From positions 6,554,828 to 6,618,827 of the forward strand of contig NC_134366.1 in NCBI RefSeq assembly GCF_035582795.1: a stretch of 64,000 bases of DNA, read 5' to 3'. The notes beneath the pieces were generated by a model. That model was not told the DNA's origin, searched no databases, and was given only the letters and a program-made list of their open reading frames with translations. Of this stretch, positions 36,068 through 47,739 are shown one piece after another. The translations under genes and the position numbers were made by a program. This stretch comes from Mycteria americana. Taxonomy: Eukaryota; Chordata; Aves; Ciconiiformes; Ciconiidae. Each line of letters begins with the position of its first letter. Within the stretch, counting starts at the first letter, position 1.

Positions 36068-36699
36068 CTAAAATATCTGATAAGAAGCTGTGTCTAAATT
36101 TGTGATTAATACAATTTATCTATACTCATAACTCGTTAAACTGATCAAAAATGTTCTCTATGTGGAAAAAAAGGGGGAGCAGTGACCTGTTCAAGGTAGA
36201 GCCCAAGGTTACACAAACACCTCCACGCTGCATAGTTCCCACAGGGCAATGAAGCAGAAAAAAACCTGATAAATTTGGAGAGCTCTCAGATCAAGTAAAA
36301 ACCAAAACAATGCAAACCCGAGCTCAACAAGCCAGCACTTCAGACTAGTAATTGTTCCTGCACATGTTGTATTCCCTTGTTAGAAATTTGTCTGTCAGTC
36401 CAGCTGTCTTCTACTCCGTGTAACATGAACTGATCTTTGACAACTAGATAAAAGCAGCGACAGCAAATGCTAAACCTGGCTGAACGTGTTAAACCAACCT
36501 TGGCTGGACATGCTGACCCTTTTTTAGGATCCTTTTCTGCTCCCTCTTCCCTGCTGAATGAGTTTTCCTCTGCCTGCCCCAAAACGCTGGCTCTCAGTGG
36601 CAGGAGGGGAGGTAGGGAGCTGGGCTATGGCCAGTGGGGAAAAAAGGGAATGGTGCAGCTGGCAAAGACATGTGCTATGTCTGAGGAATGGAAAAGTTC

Positions 36700-37410
36700 C
36701 CAGAATCACAGAATGGCTGCGGTTGGAAAGGACCTCTGGAGATCATCTAGTCTAACACCCCTCCTCAAGCAGGGCTACCTAGAGCTGGTTGCCCAGGACC
36801 GTGGCCAGATGGCTTTTGCATATCTCCAAGGAGGGAGACTCCACAACCTCCCTGGGCAACCTGTGCCAGTGCTCCGTCACCCTCACAGTAGAAAAGCGTT
36901 TCCTGATGTTCAGAGGGAACCTCCTGTGTTTCCGTTTGTGCCCATGGCCTCTGGTCCTGTCACTGGGCACCACTGAAAAGAGCCTGGCTCCCTCCTCTTT
37001 GCACCCTCCCTTCAGGTATTTACATACATTGATGAGATCCCCCTGAGCCTTCTCTTCTCCAGGCTGAGCAGTCCCAGCTCTCTCAGCCTCTCCTCACGGC
37101 AGAGGTGCCCCACTCCATCATCTTTGTGGGCCTTTGCTGGCCTCTCCCCAGTATGTCCATGTCTCTCTTGTACTGGGGAGCCCAGAACTGGACACAGGAC
37201 TCCAGGTGTGGCCTCACCAGCGATGAGCAGAGGGGAAGGATCACCTCCCTCGACCTGCTGGCCGTGCTTTGCCCTATGTAGCCCAGGATACCATTCACCT
37301 TCTTTGCCGCAAGGGCACATTGCTGGCTCATGTTCAACTTGGTGTCCACCAGGACCTCCAGATCCTTTTCTGCCATGCTGCCTTCCAGCAGCTTGGGACA
37401 GGCAGTAGGT
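36700..37410 (-). mobile_element. CR1 LINE fragment, 3' part, minus strand
   Basis: The left end shows the typical CR1 3' terminus in reverse (AATCACAGAATGG, then GTTGGAAAGGACCTCTGGAG). To the right, degraded ORF2 C-terminal sequence follows, including [20 protein letters not shown] and HWHRLPREVVESPSLEICK, in more than one frame. It is older than the copy at 29.7 kb. It lies immediately upstream of the elastase promoter region. Confidence 0.9.
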
Positions 37411-38960
37411 AGGGTAGGCACCAGGCAATATTCCCAAGACCTGCATCCCATCTTTGACAGTGGCCTTCATATAGCACTTCAGAAGAAAATGTAGAAGCCT
37501 TTGTAATGGATAACCTTGTTCTAGGGTGAAGTATATTTTGCTTTTTTATATCACCATTAACTTCAGTCCCTTAACCATTTTATACTTGTGGAGCGTGATG
37601 ATTTATATCCCTTTAATGGTTTAAGGCATCTATCTAGGAGCATAGCAGATGCACAGGTTCTTCAGTTAAATGTAAAATACAGCCCTGCTTTACATATCTG
37701 TGAGGAAGAAAACAAGAAATGCCTGTAGCTGGTGGAAACCCAGAGACTTGTTTCCATGGTCCAGAGGAAATCCCTTTGGGACACACAGGCCATCCACGGG
37801 TGGGCAGTAAAGCTCACCTTGAACTTTAACTGCAGCCACAGACCACTCAAGTAAAAAAGGAAGAGTTAAGGAAATGAACTGGAGAAGATAGCAAGGCTTA
37901 TCTACCCAAGTATACTAATGGGATCCACTGTCCATGGAATGGATTCGGTAGGACCAGGACCTTTTCCATATCATCCCAACAGTCCTCTTTAACAAATCCT
38001 TTCTACTTTATTGGAAGTCATAAAAAGTTCAGTGTGCTATTTCAGCACTGGGGCTGTCTTTAAGTCATTGAACACTTTTTCCTCCTTACATCATAGATCA
38101 TTTTTAGCTTCCAGTTAGTTTTGGCTAGGAGGTCAGAAAGTGGCCTCCTAGCCAAACAGTGTCTTCACTCACTTTCACTACATTCATCATCCCTCTTAGA
38201 CTTGGCAAACTCACTCATTTTCTATTGCTAATTTATTTTTCCAAAGACTTTATGTGTTCCCTGCATACAATCTTGCTGAAGAACATTGTTGTCTGTTTAT
38301 TCTCCTTTTGGACATCATGCCATTTAGCTTGAGTAATTGTTTGTCCATAATCTGTACTCTACAGCAATGCACATGGTATCATACTCATTTTGCAGCTCAG
38401 TGGCTTTGATGTTGGGCTGTGTTGTAACACCCAAGGGAGAAATAAGTTACACTGAGGATGATGAATTACAGCTGTTTTCAGAATTCCTCCACTTCAGACG
38501 TTGTTTTAGCGTAGAGCTCTTGAGAGACTGTCTGTGTTTTGCTCTGGGCTCTACATATACGCTTTGCGGAAGAGGTGAACCTACGGGACATATGTGAATG
38601 AAGAGAGGGGAGTTTGAGCATTGGGACTGGAAGCTGTTCCATGTACAAGCACTTGCCAGGGTGAAAAAAACTGAATTTATGAGTTAGGACTTTAATTGTA
38701 AGGGAAGGAAATGAAAAAACATGGCGATTGGTGTTAATGCAAATGAGAAGGCTGATTAGTTTTTGATATTGCAGCATTACCATGGAGCTCCAAATGTGAA
38801 GCTTGGCTTGAAATGCCGAAACCTAGAGCTGCCATCCAAAACACAACATCTCACCTACTGCTAAATCTCAGAGGCCCATAACTTTCCAGGGGCTATGAAA
38901 TCTATTTCAGAACATGCACAGTCCGGGAATCGGAGTCCAGGACTCTTCCTCTCTGAAGGA
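37411..38960. other. Unassigned intergenic DNA
   Basis: No recognisable exon, repeat or RNA gene was found in this 1.5-kb AT-rich stretch between a CR1 fragment and a solo LTR. Confidence 0.4.
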
Positions 38961-38965
38961 CCATC

Positions 38966-39540
38966 TGTGGTGGTTTTGGCTGGGATAGAGTTAATTTTCT
39001 TTATAGTAGCTAGTATGGGGCTATGTTTTGTATTTGTGCTGAAAACAGTGTTGATAACACAGGGATGTTTTGGTTGTTGCTAAGTAATGTTTACACTGGC
39101 CAAGGACTTTTCAGCTTCCCGTGCTCTGCCAGGCGTACAAGAAGCTGGGAGGGGACACGGCTGGGACAGCTGACCCCAACTGCCCAAAGGGCTATTCCAT
39201 ACCATATGGCGTCATGCTCAGCAGAGAAAGCTGGGGAAGAAGCAGGAAGGGGGAACATTCAGAGTGATGGCGTTTGTCTGCCCAAGTCACCGTTAGGCGT
39301 GATGGAGCCCTGCTTTCCTGGAGATGGCTGAACACCTGCCTGCCCATGGGAAGCAGTGAATGAATTCCTCGTTTTGCTTTGCTTGCATGCGTGGCTTTTG
39401 CTTTACCTATTAAACTGTCTTTATCTCAACCCATGAGTTTTCTCACTTTTAATCTTCTGATTCTCTCCCCCATCCCACCCGGGGGGAGCGAGCGAGCGGC
39501 TGGGTGGGGCTTAGTTGCCAGCTGGGGTTAAACCACGACA
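38966..39540 (+). mobile_element. Solo LTR of an endogenous retrovirus
   Basis: A 575-base unit starts TGTGGTGGTTTTGGCTGGG and ends GGTTAAACCACGACA, giving TGT...ACA termini. It is flanked on both sides by the five-base duplication CCATC (38961-38965 and 39541-39545), which marks a genuine insertion followed by LTR-LTR recombination. A poly(A) signal ATTAAA lies at 39409-39414. No internal viral genes remain. The type is common in bird genomes, and a five-base duplication fits an ERVL-like element; the exact family is not verified. Confidence 0.9.
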
Positions 39541-39545
39541 CCATC

Positions 39546-42500
39546 TCAAGCCAGAGCCATCTCAGGGTTTCTCACAAGTGCAGGCAAAAATGAATTTCTG
39601 TGCTCCAAGACTTTACCAGTAAATAAAACGGGATATCTTTCACATCACAATGCCAACTCAAGTGGCCCTGTTTGTGTCCATATGGGAAAATTCTTTCATC
39701 CTCTAAAATAGAGATGTCTTACCCATGCTGCCTATGGAGCACGCTCTCTCGTCCACACTAACTTCCCAAACCATGCGTAAGAGTTGCTATGGGGAGCATG
39801 GGCTGGTGCAAATGCTAGACTGTGCTAACATTGAACTGTGCAGAAAAAGCAGGACAACGTCTGAGTTGGTGCTCTAGCACTGTTAAGTTAATTGGTGCTC
39901 TAGTATTGTTTAGTTAATTAGTGATCTAGCACTGTTTAGTTAATTAGTATATAGCCTTTTTGTCCTTGTTCTCAGAGCATCAGAATTAAATATTTTGATG
40001 ACAGCAGCATTTTCTGGGCGAGCACATTATTTTAGGAGTGATGGGAAGGTTGTGAGGGAGAGGATGAATGGTGGGGAAAGATTCCAGGACTGTACAAGCA
40101 AATAAGGAGGTTTGGGTGGACTTGATGAGATCCATTAGGAGCTACTGAGCACAAAGTTGAGGATATGGTCATCTTTCAGGAAGGTCCTAAAGCACAGACT
40201 GACTTCCAGACATCGGGAGGCTTTACTGCGCATGTTTATTGTGTAGCTTTATGTTTGCTCTGCTCTTACATCCTTTTCCTAAGCATCTGCTATCACCCAT
40301 TGTCATTAGGATATTGGCTAGATGGATCTTTGGCACGACACAATTCAGCCCTACATATATCTTTATTTATTGACTATGTTTCTAGAAATGAAAGCCTCAG
40401 ATTTATTTTTGCAGTGCAAACGCCAAGGTTTCCTTTCTTCTTTATAGCAGCAATTTAACATAACATCTCTATTCAGGATAGTATTAAGCACATTGTTAAC
40501 TTAAGTATGTGCTAATGTAAAGCACATGCTCCTCTTAACAGAGATGGTTTTAAACGTATTAAGCAGGACTCCTTCCAATGCACCCAGAGTATTTAATTTT
40601 TCATTATTTTTTATCTATATTCCTTCTCTTGCATAACTGAGTTTGAGTTGATCAACACACTAATAAACCCATAAATATTCCTAGCTTATCAGCATTTGGC
40701 AACAAGTTAGAGCAACATGAACAGAAACCCTTTTATTACTGAAGTAAAAAAGTCTATGGATCCTGAAGACTGACAAAACCTTGATCTAATGTTCAGTTCT
40801 TAATAAATATAATACAGTGGCCTCAATCATCAATAAATGAGGATAAAGGAACAAATGACTTACTTAACTTTTTCCTCCTCTTTCTATTGCTATAGGATGA
40901 AGCCTTTATTGCAGTATGAGTACTGTTGAGGTTTAAAAAGGGATGCATGATATGCAATGGCTAATTTGCCAGACCACAGTCTCTGCATCTGGAGGCACAT
41001 CTTTGAAGATTCATCTAAAATATATCTGACTTAAAAGAAATTCTTAGCAAGAAGGAAACATAAAATCAGTAAGTGAGGAAACTTTACATTTCAACACTGG
41101 AAATCATAAAATGACATGAGGTAATGTCTGCACGTTCATTTTAATGATAGAAATGTATCTTAAATTTAAGGTCAGTCTCATGAAATACACACACTTAACC
41201 CATATTTACTGATGTTTCACATGATGATGTTTGATGGAAAGCGCAGGTGACCGAGTAACATTAGTTATTGTACACCGCGATGGATGCTTACATGAAAAAT
41301 GCTACCTGGATAAATTTATTAGGCAGCTGAGGTGCAGGCAAGTTATAATGCACACATAAACTCTACTCTGAAAGTGATTTTTAAAGAAGTTTGATATACA
41401 GACTGTTGAGGGTACGTGGAATGTGAGAGTGTCTGCTTCATTAAGGCTACAGGATCAAGGACCTTTTCAGTTCAGAGGGGATAACAAGTAAAAGGGAAAG
41501 GGACAAACAAAACATAGAGACACAAACCTGCCAGACAAGGGATAACTAAGGTGATGATGAAGACCAAAAGTCTCCAGATGGTAGCTGATGGGCTGCTAAG
41601 GAACTACAGGCACAGCTTTGGAGACAGCTAACCCGGATGGTGCAACTGATAAGAAGGGAAAAAGAAGAAGAACTTGAGGACTTGGGGTATTCAAGGGGGC
41701 TGTGCAGGACAAGCAAGCTGGACTAGCTGACAAGTGGGAGATCGTATAGGAGGTAAGAGGGCCCAGTGTTCCCACTGAGGGTGCACCAGAGTGGGGTCCA
41801 GCAGCTGGGCAGGAGAAAACCCGGGTCCCGGAGGCTGCTGGAGACAGCAGGTCTTATAATGTCCTTAACACATATATAATACTGTATATGACGGCCTTAC
41901 TGGTTTTATTTAAAACCTTTCTGCACCATCTGGGCAGGTAAAGGATGTTTAAAATTGGTAAATCTGATTTACTGCCACTTTAGGGTTCTTTCAGTCTGAG
42001 CAAATAATATAATTGGCTGCAAGAGAGAGGGTCTGATATTCACTGTCTTTTAAATTGAATCATCTTTATGATATGATATGATATGTGTCATCTTTATGAC
42101 ACAGCTATGATAAATGCAGTGTCCCCTGTTGGCGAACCGAAAGCTCTCCCTTGCTGAACACACACAGACTTCATTGTTCATGTCTGAATCATCTTACTCT
42201 TTTCTTAAACAGTTGTCTTTCCATGTGTTTCTTCTAAAAAATGAAAATTTTAATTTTATGTTAGTTAGAGAGTCTAAAATACATATTTACTCAACATTTT
42301 TTTTATTTCTAGTGTTTACTGACATCTCTAATAGCTAAACATTCTGTATTAAGATCTTATTTTTAGGGTTTGATTGCTGCTTGTGCCTTCGCTAAAATTT
42401 TTGTGAAGCTTTGGATAATTTGGAGAGAGCGTCAAAACCTAGTTAAAAAAAAAAGACAGTTAATAATAAATTAAAAACTCTTTTCCTCATGGTGTAATTA

Positions 42501-44100
42501 AAAATTTTGTGAATGAGTTACATCATGACAAACTTCTATTGCCTCCACATATCTCTTCGTTTGAAACCTTCAAGAGACACAGAAAAAATAGTGGTTTTCC
42601 ATCTGTATGGTGTTCCATCTCCAGCTTCTTGAGATTAACCTGAGATTAAAACAGCACTTTGGACCAAATATCGCACCAGATTTAGAGTTACAATAATTTT
42701 AGAGTTAAAATAAGCATTAAGATAATGAACATGTGACCCCGTGGTGCAATTTTTTTTCTATCTGGACATTTTACTTGGATTAATGCGTATGTTGTGTTAG
42801 GAAACACCCCAGAAAAGAGCTTGAGGGAAAGGTTTTATGCACCTTGGATCCTTACACTTGGTGGGCTCACACGACCCAGGGCTGGGAAATGAGGGCTAAC
42901 GAACAGGCTCGCAGCCATTGCAGTCCCGGGAAAGGCGCCTGTCACGTCCCCATGCCTTTCAGAGCCCAGATGCTGACGTGGCTCTCGGGGACCGCAGGCT
43001 ACTGCTTCAGTATACGTTGTATTTCCAGAGTAAACCAGTACATAAAGATCAATGAACTGAGAGATGAGTAACAACAACTAACACCCCATTTTTTCTGACT
43101 CTTCAGCATGTGACAACATCCCGTTTACTTTTGCTAAATGTTTTAGTTGAATTCTGGCCTTGGCAGTCTGTGTTAAGTATCATATGGGGCTGGGACATTG
43201 CCAAAATAATCTGAACGCTTTCCTTCTAATAAAATATAAATCACATGAGTTACAGCAATGTCTCCTCACATGTTAGTGATCGTATCGTGTCTTGCACTGT
43301 TGTATTACAAAAGGCTAATGCAAAACCAAACAGGTTGTTAACAGATTGTGAAATAAACCTCAGTACTTCCATTTATCGTAAACACCCAATATAGCATAAA
43401 AAACCACTGAACATATACCTGCACTTTTATCTTTTTCCTTGCAGCTGAATTCCTATAGGCAGGTTTTTAGGATCTCATAACACAGAGGAATTTATATGCG
43501 AAATCTTTAAATTGGAGCAACATATTATTGACAAACTAGATGGAATATATGGTTCAAAAGTTCTTGTAATTTAAACACCTGTAAAAGCTTTTCAGCTTGT
43601 CTGAACATGGAGCACAGAAGATCCAAAAGGAAAACCATCTCCTGTGTTACAGGCAAAGATACAGTTTCCAGGAATAACCTTTTACAACTGGGTGCTGTCA
43701 ATGTGATATGTTTCCTCAGTGCAGTATGAAGAATTTGGATGATTCAACTCTTAATTATTCAAAACACCGTTAATCACATCAAGGTCAAGGGGCTCCTTCA
43801 AGTAGCAAAACACGTTACCCACTTTAATATGTTTGATGATTGATGATTAGTTTTGAGCATTCATATAGCTCTATTAAAATCGTTAAGTATTCACATTCAT
43901 GAAGGAGAAGCATGTGATTAAATACTTTGCTGGATCAGGACCAGAGTGTCCAGCTAGTTGTAGTTTCACACTGCTATTTCCCACTATTGATTTGACTATA
44001 CTGAAAATCTTGGGAAAGGAGCAAAATGTCAACAATTCAAATTACTCATGCACGTCATAGAATTCAAAGAGCAAGTCTTGAAACATAATGTCCTTTTTAT
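39546..44100. other. Unassigned DNA downstream of the TTC21A remnant
   Basis: The last exons of TTC21A (about 100 residues, with an AYEYMGFIMEKEQ-like segment) should lie here if conserved, but I could not find them on the minus strand. No other gene or recognisable transposon was seen. Confidence 0.4.
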
Positions 44101-44103
44101 TTA

Positions 44104-44215
44104 CCTTTAACAGCAGAGTAGCTTGATCTTGCCTCCAGATTCTGCAGAACATCCAGTACATAATTCAATCTCTCGTTTCAGTTTTTTAAGTAACTGTTGT
44201 GCTCGCAAGCAGTTT
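44104..44215 (-). pseudogene. TTC21A: Possible fragment of the following TTC21A exon
   Basis: The minus strand contains RAQQLLKKLKREIE, comparable with the family's KARMQLKRLAK, and a possible donor AAAG/GTAAAT. Surrounding frames are interrupted by stops. Position is right, similarity is short. Confidence 0.3.
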
Positions 44216-44681
44216 ACTGAAATCCACAGTTTTCATAACTCTTAAGAGTTATGGGTGTGATTTTCTACATGCAAATAAACCGTATGCTTTAGAAAAATTA
44301 GTCTATGCATCTTTATAAATACTGGTATTCCTAACTCCACTGAAATCAATGGAAAAGTTTAGTATTAATGACATCAGAATCTCACCCAGTGTGTTTACTG
44401 GAGAAGCTCGCTTTGACTTTAAGTAAAGATGAAAAAGTACAAAATAAAGAGCACACATTCTGTCTTTTTTAGTCCTTACTCAACATGGAAAAAAGTAGTA
44501 AACACATTCATATATAAGTATTTTAATATACTTATTAATTTAATTTCAAAGCTTTTAGTTTAAAGTTAAGAAGAAAATGCTATTCATTGTGAAGAAAAAG
44601 CAGGTAAAAAAGCAAAGCAGGAGTCTATTAGCAATTTATAGCAGGAAGGAATGTGAATGAAAAGATCTTAAGGAGTCTTAC

Positions 44682-44878
44682 CTCATTTTTTGCCATTTCT
44701 ACAAATACACTGAGAGCATTTTCTACATAGTGTATGCCTGTAGTAGCCATTAAACAGTAGTTCTGTAATGTCTTTAGCTGATTTTTGGCCCTCTTGCAAA
44801 CAAGGACAAAACTCCTTTAATAATTTTTCTGCTGTTCTTATGCCCTGTTGCACAGCTTCCTTCTTCTCATCTAAATTA
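44682..44878 (-). pseudogene. TTC21A: TTC21A exon with +1 frameshift
   Basis: The exon (acceptor TGTTACAG, donor GAG/GTAAGA) first reads NLDEKKEAVQQGIRTAEKLL and KEFCPCLQEGQ. A different frame then gives LKTLQNYCLMA and YVENALSVFVEMAKNE, matching LRIMENYCLMAT and the following helix of the family. The switch occurs around an AAAAA run at 44790-44781 and corresponds to one extra base. Confidence 0.85.
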
Positions 44879-45499
44879 CTGTAACATCAAATTCTATATG
44901 GCATTTCCTAGTTTATCAAATAGTCAGTAATATAAAGCAATACACATCTTTGTCTGTAAATTCTGACTACTCCATATGTAACCAGAGTGGTTATGTATTT
45001 GTTTTTCTAAGTATCTCATAAATCACACTGTTTCCCAGACCAGAAATGAATCACCTTAAACTGCTACTATTTGTGTATCTGTTCTATAGCTAATGTCATC
45101 CTACTCCAGGTCTCACACGCATGGCAGTTTTCAGAAGTGCTACATTTTCCCTTAGTTTTAAAATGAAAATACATTTAAAAAGAATTGTTATATATTAATA
45201 TTCTATTTCTAGGTATGTTATCAATATGTACGTTTGCGGTTTTGCTGTACATAAATTCACGGACTCAAGATTGATAAATCTTTATCTCAGCAGTATGCAC
45301 AGGGGATACATATAAGTTACCCTCCTCTGTTTTCCCTCATTTCTTCTTTCTCATGTCATTCATGCTGGTGTAATAAGAAAGGCACACACCCTACAATGTC
45401 GGTTTCTCTCAACATCAGAATTTCTGGAAAAATACTTACAGTCCCAAAGCAAGACATGTAGGAAAATACATACAAAAACATATCTCAAAGAATAGAATT

Positions 45500-47400
45500 T
45501 CAGCCAATTTCAGGAAACTCAACATAAAGAGCAGGAAAAGGCTGAGCGCCTCCACCTGTGGATGCTGAGATGGCAGCTAACTATTCACAACTGATTGGTG
45601 GAGATGCCCATCTAGTTTAGCTTCAGTTAACCGTGTTTGCAGTGGCTAGCATTTCAGGCGAACCGATAAAAGCACCTGAGATGACAGAAGTTGACAGACG
45701 TTGTGTACTCGGATGCACAGCAGAGCAATTTTTGACTGAGGATCAGAATTCCTCTTGCTGAGAAGTTGCAGGTGTGCTCTCATCCAGAAGGACAACCAAC
45801 ATAAGCACTGTTGAACAGGGACAGCAGAGCCTGGGATGGCAATTCTGGCCTGAAACAACCACAAGAAGACGTGGAAGGAAGGGCAGGGCTCTTGGACTTA
45901 CTGGATACCCTCGAAACAGAAGAAGGTTCTTGGCCAAGAGTAAGATCAGCTGAAACTCTACTAGCAAACCCCACTTGGCAAGGGTCCTGAGTGCACCAGC
46001 AGGTGCTGCAACCCCGTCCTCACATCCCCTGCGTGTCCAGATGCCTGTGTTCAGGGTCAGCTCTGATATAGTGGAGCTGCAACCTTGGATCAGACTTCTG
46101 TGGAAACTGCTACGTTGTGAGAAAATGCTGAATGAGAAAAAAAACCCTGAGAAGCCTCATCTGGGGCCATACCCATTGGGCCTGCTGGCCTTGGTCCTTG
46201 CTTGAGCTATGTTGCTTAGGACACAATTCCCCATCCCTTCTTCCCCTCCCCATTTCATGGTCATCAGCTTTAAACAGATTAGCACTGTCACTAATATGTC
46301 TGAAGCTCTTGGCAAGTCACTCATTGATAAACTTGATGCTAAATGCTGCTTGTTGGTAAAGAAGATAGGAACCTTCCAGTACCTTATTTATTGATATTAT
46401 AGCAGTGATATTACCTGTTACTACATGTGGTTGGTGGATCTTCTTCATGTAGAGCTTTGGGATATTCCCAAGCATGACAAACTTCGAGGTTTCAGGTCAC
46501 TGGGGTGAACCTTCCGACCAAGCAAGGAGGCATAACTATTAACTAGGGTAGCAAAGATAATTCGAAAGGCATTCTGATATATCCTTTCTCCATGTTTGCC
46601 ATTGATAAAGAAAATCCCAGACTTTCTACAGAAAAGGCATATTAATGCTGATCAAGTGATGAAGCGATCAGGAGAGTTGGTACACTGACCAACTTCATGC
46701 TCTGCATCTTCAATATCACCCAGTCCAAGTCAAAGCCAGCACTCCAGATGTTTAGTTGGTTCAAAAGGAACTTTGCTACATTTATCTTGAGACCCAGAGC
46801 TCCTTCTACGCCAAGAACTAAACAGCACCAGAGCAAAGGGCTTGGCATTGCCTTCTGTTGTCTATATTGTGAAACTGTTTGCACGGTTCCTGGTGTGGTT
46901 TTGCCCCATGTCAGCCACCACAGCCTCAGACAATTCCTGGTCACATTTTAGTGTATAATATGGGCCAGGAACAATTCCAATTGGCAATTGGGACTCACAC
47001 ACTCCGGTTTAGAAATGAAATATTTTAATCCCATGGATGTGAGCTGTGTCTTGCCAGTTGGCCTCAGGAACAAAGAATGGGTGCCACCCATTTGATATAC
47101 CAATAGACTCAGAATGAATTTTTTTGTCATCTGGAACTCTGTCCAGATGCCTCCTTTTTAAGCCTGCCGCTGATGCAAAGTGAAGCAATTACTCTTCTCA
47201 CCCTCAAGTTTCTGACAAGAGGTATCACCTTTTTGAAAAGTCTGAACGCAGAGGCAATGGTGATACGTTGTTCTCTCCCTGGAGAATAACGGGATAACTC
47301 ATGGAAAGTGGTGAATCAAAACAGTCTTTTGCAGAGTGCAAGAACTTGGTTTAGGCATTGAAAAGGACTCTACAAAAGGTGCTGTACTTGACAATTAAAT
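45500..47400. other. Unassigned DNA in a TTC21A intron, possible relic repeat
   Basis: The stretch has several interrupted open frames on both strands (for example minus-strand 46944-46642) with no recognisable family. Its more even base composition, compared with the AT-rich surroundings, suggests an inserted element or a decayed processed copy, but I cannot name it. Confidence 0.25.
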
Positions 47401-47630
47401 GAAAATGCACAGGAAAACCTCAAGACAGCAGCAAACCTAACTTACAGACATCCCTACAGGTAGAAGTCTTGGATTTGATAGAGGCAAAGCATTGCTCAGG
47501 AGTGCAGTCTTAAGCCAAAAAATGGAAGGAATGGCTAAGTTCACCAGAGCAGAAAAATCACTTCCATAAGTTATAAAAAGTCTGTCAGAAAAGTTGTGGT
47601 CATGTGGCACATGAAGAGCCAAAGTCCAAG

Positions 47631-47739
47631 AGGATTTAGACAAATCTGAATCGTATCGTTGATAGCTCTCTGGCCCCAGTCACTGCTCTTTCTAGCTTTG
47701 TTAAAGTATTTCAGAGCTTGATCAGATTGTCCCGTGTGC
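47631..47739 (-). pseudogene. TTC21A: TTC21A exon encoding ALKYFNKARKSSDWGQ
   Basis: After GGTAG, the exon reads HTGQSDQALKYFNKARKSSD, WGQRAIN and IQICLNP, matching HIGQPNEALKFLNKARKDSTWGQ and QICLNP of the family. Similarity stops abruptly after CLNP at 47631, where the following bases are CTTGGA rather than a GT donor or the expected DNEVVGGE. Either the donor is mutated or the rest of the exon is deleted. Confidence 0.85.

Noticed and set aside
36217-36240. CACCTC...GTTCCC as a pancreatic PTF1 site for the elastase-like gene
   Set aside because: It resembles the bipartite PTF1 motif but has a mismatch in the E-box and unusual spacing.
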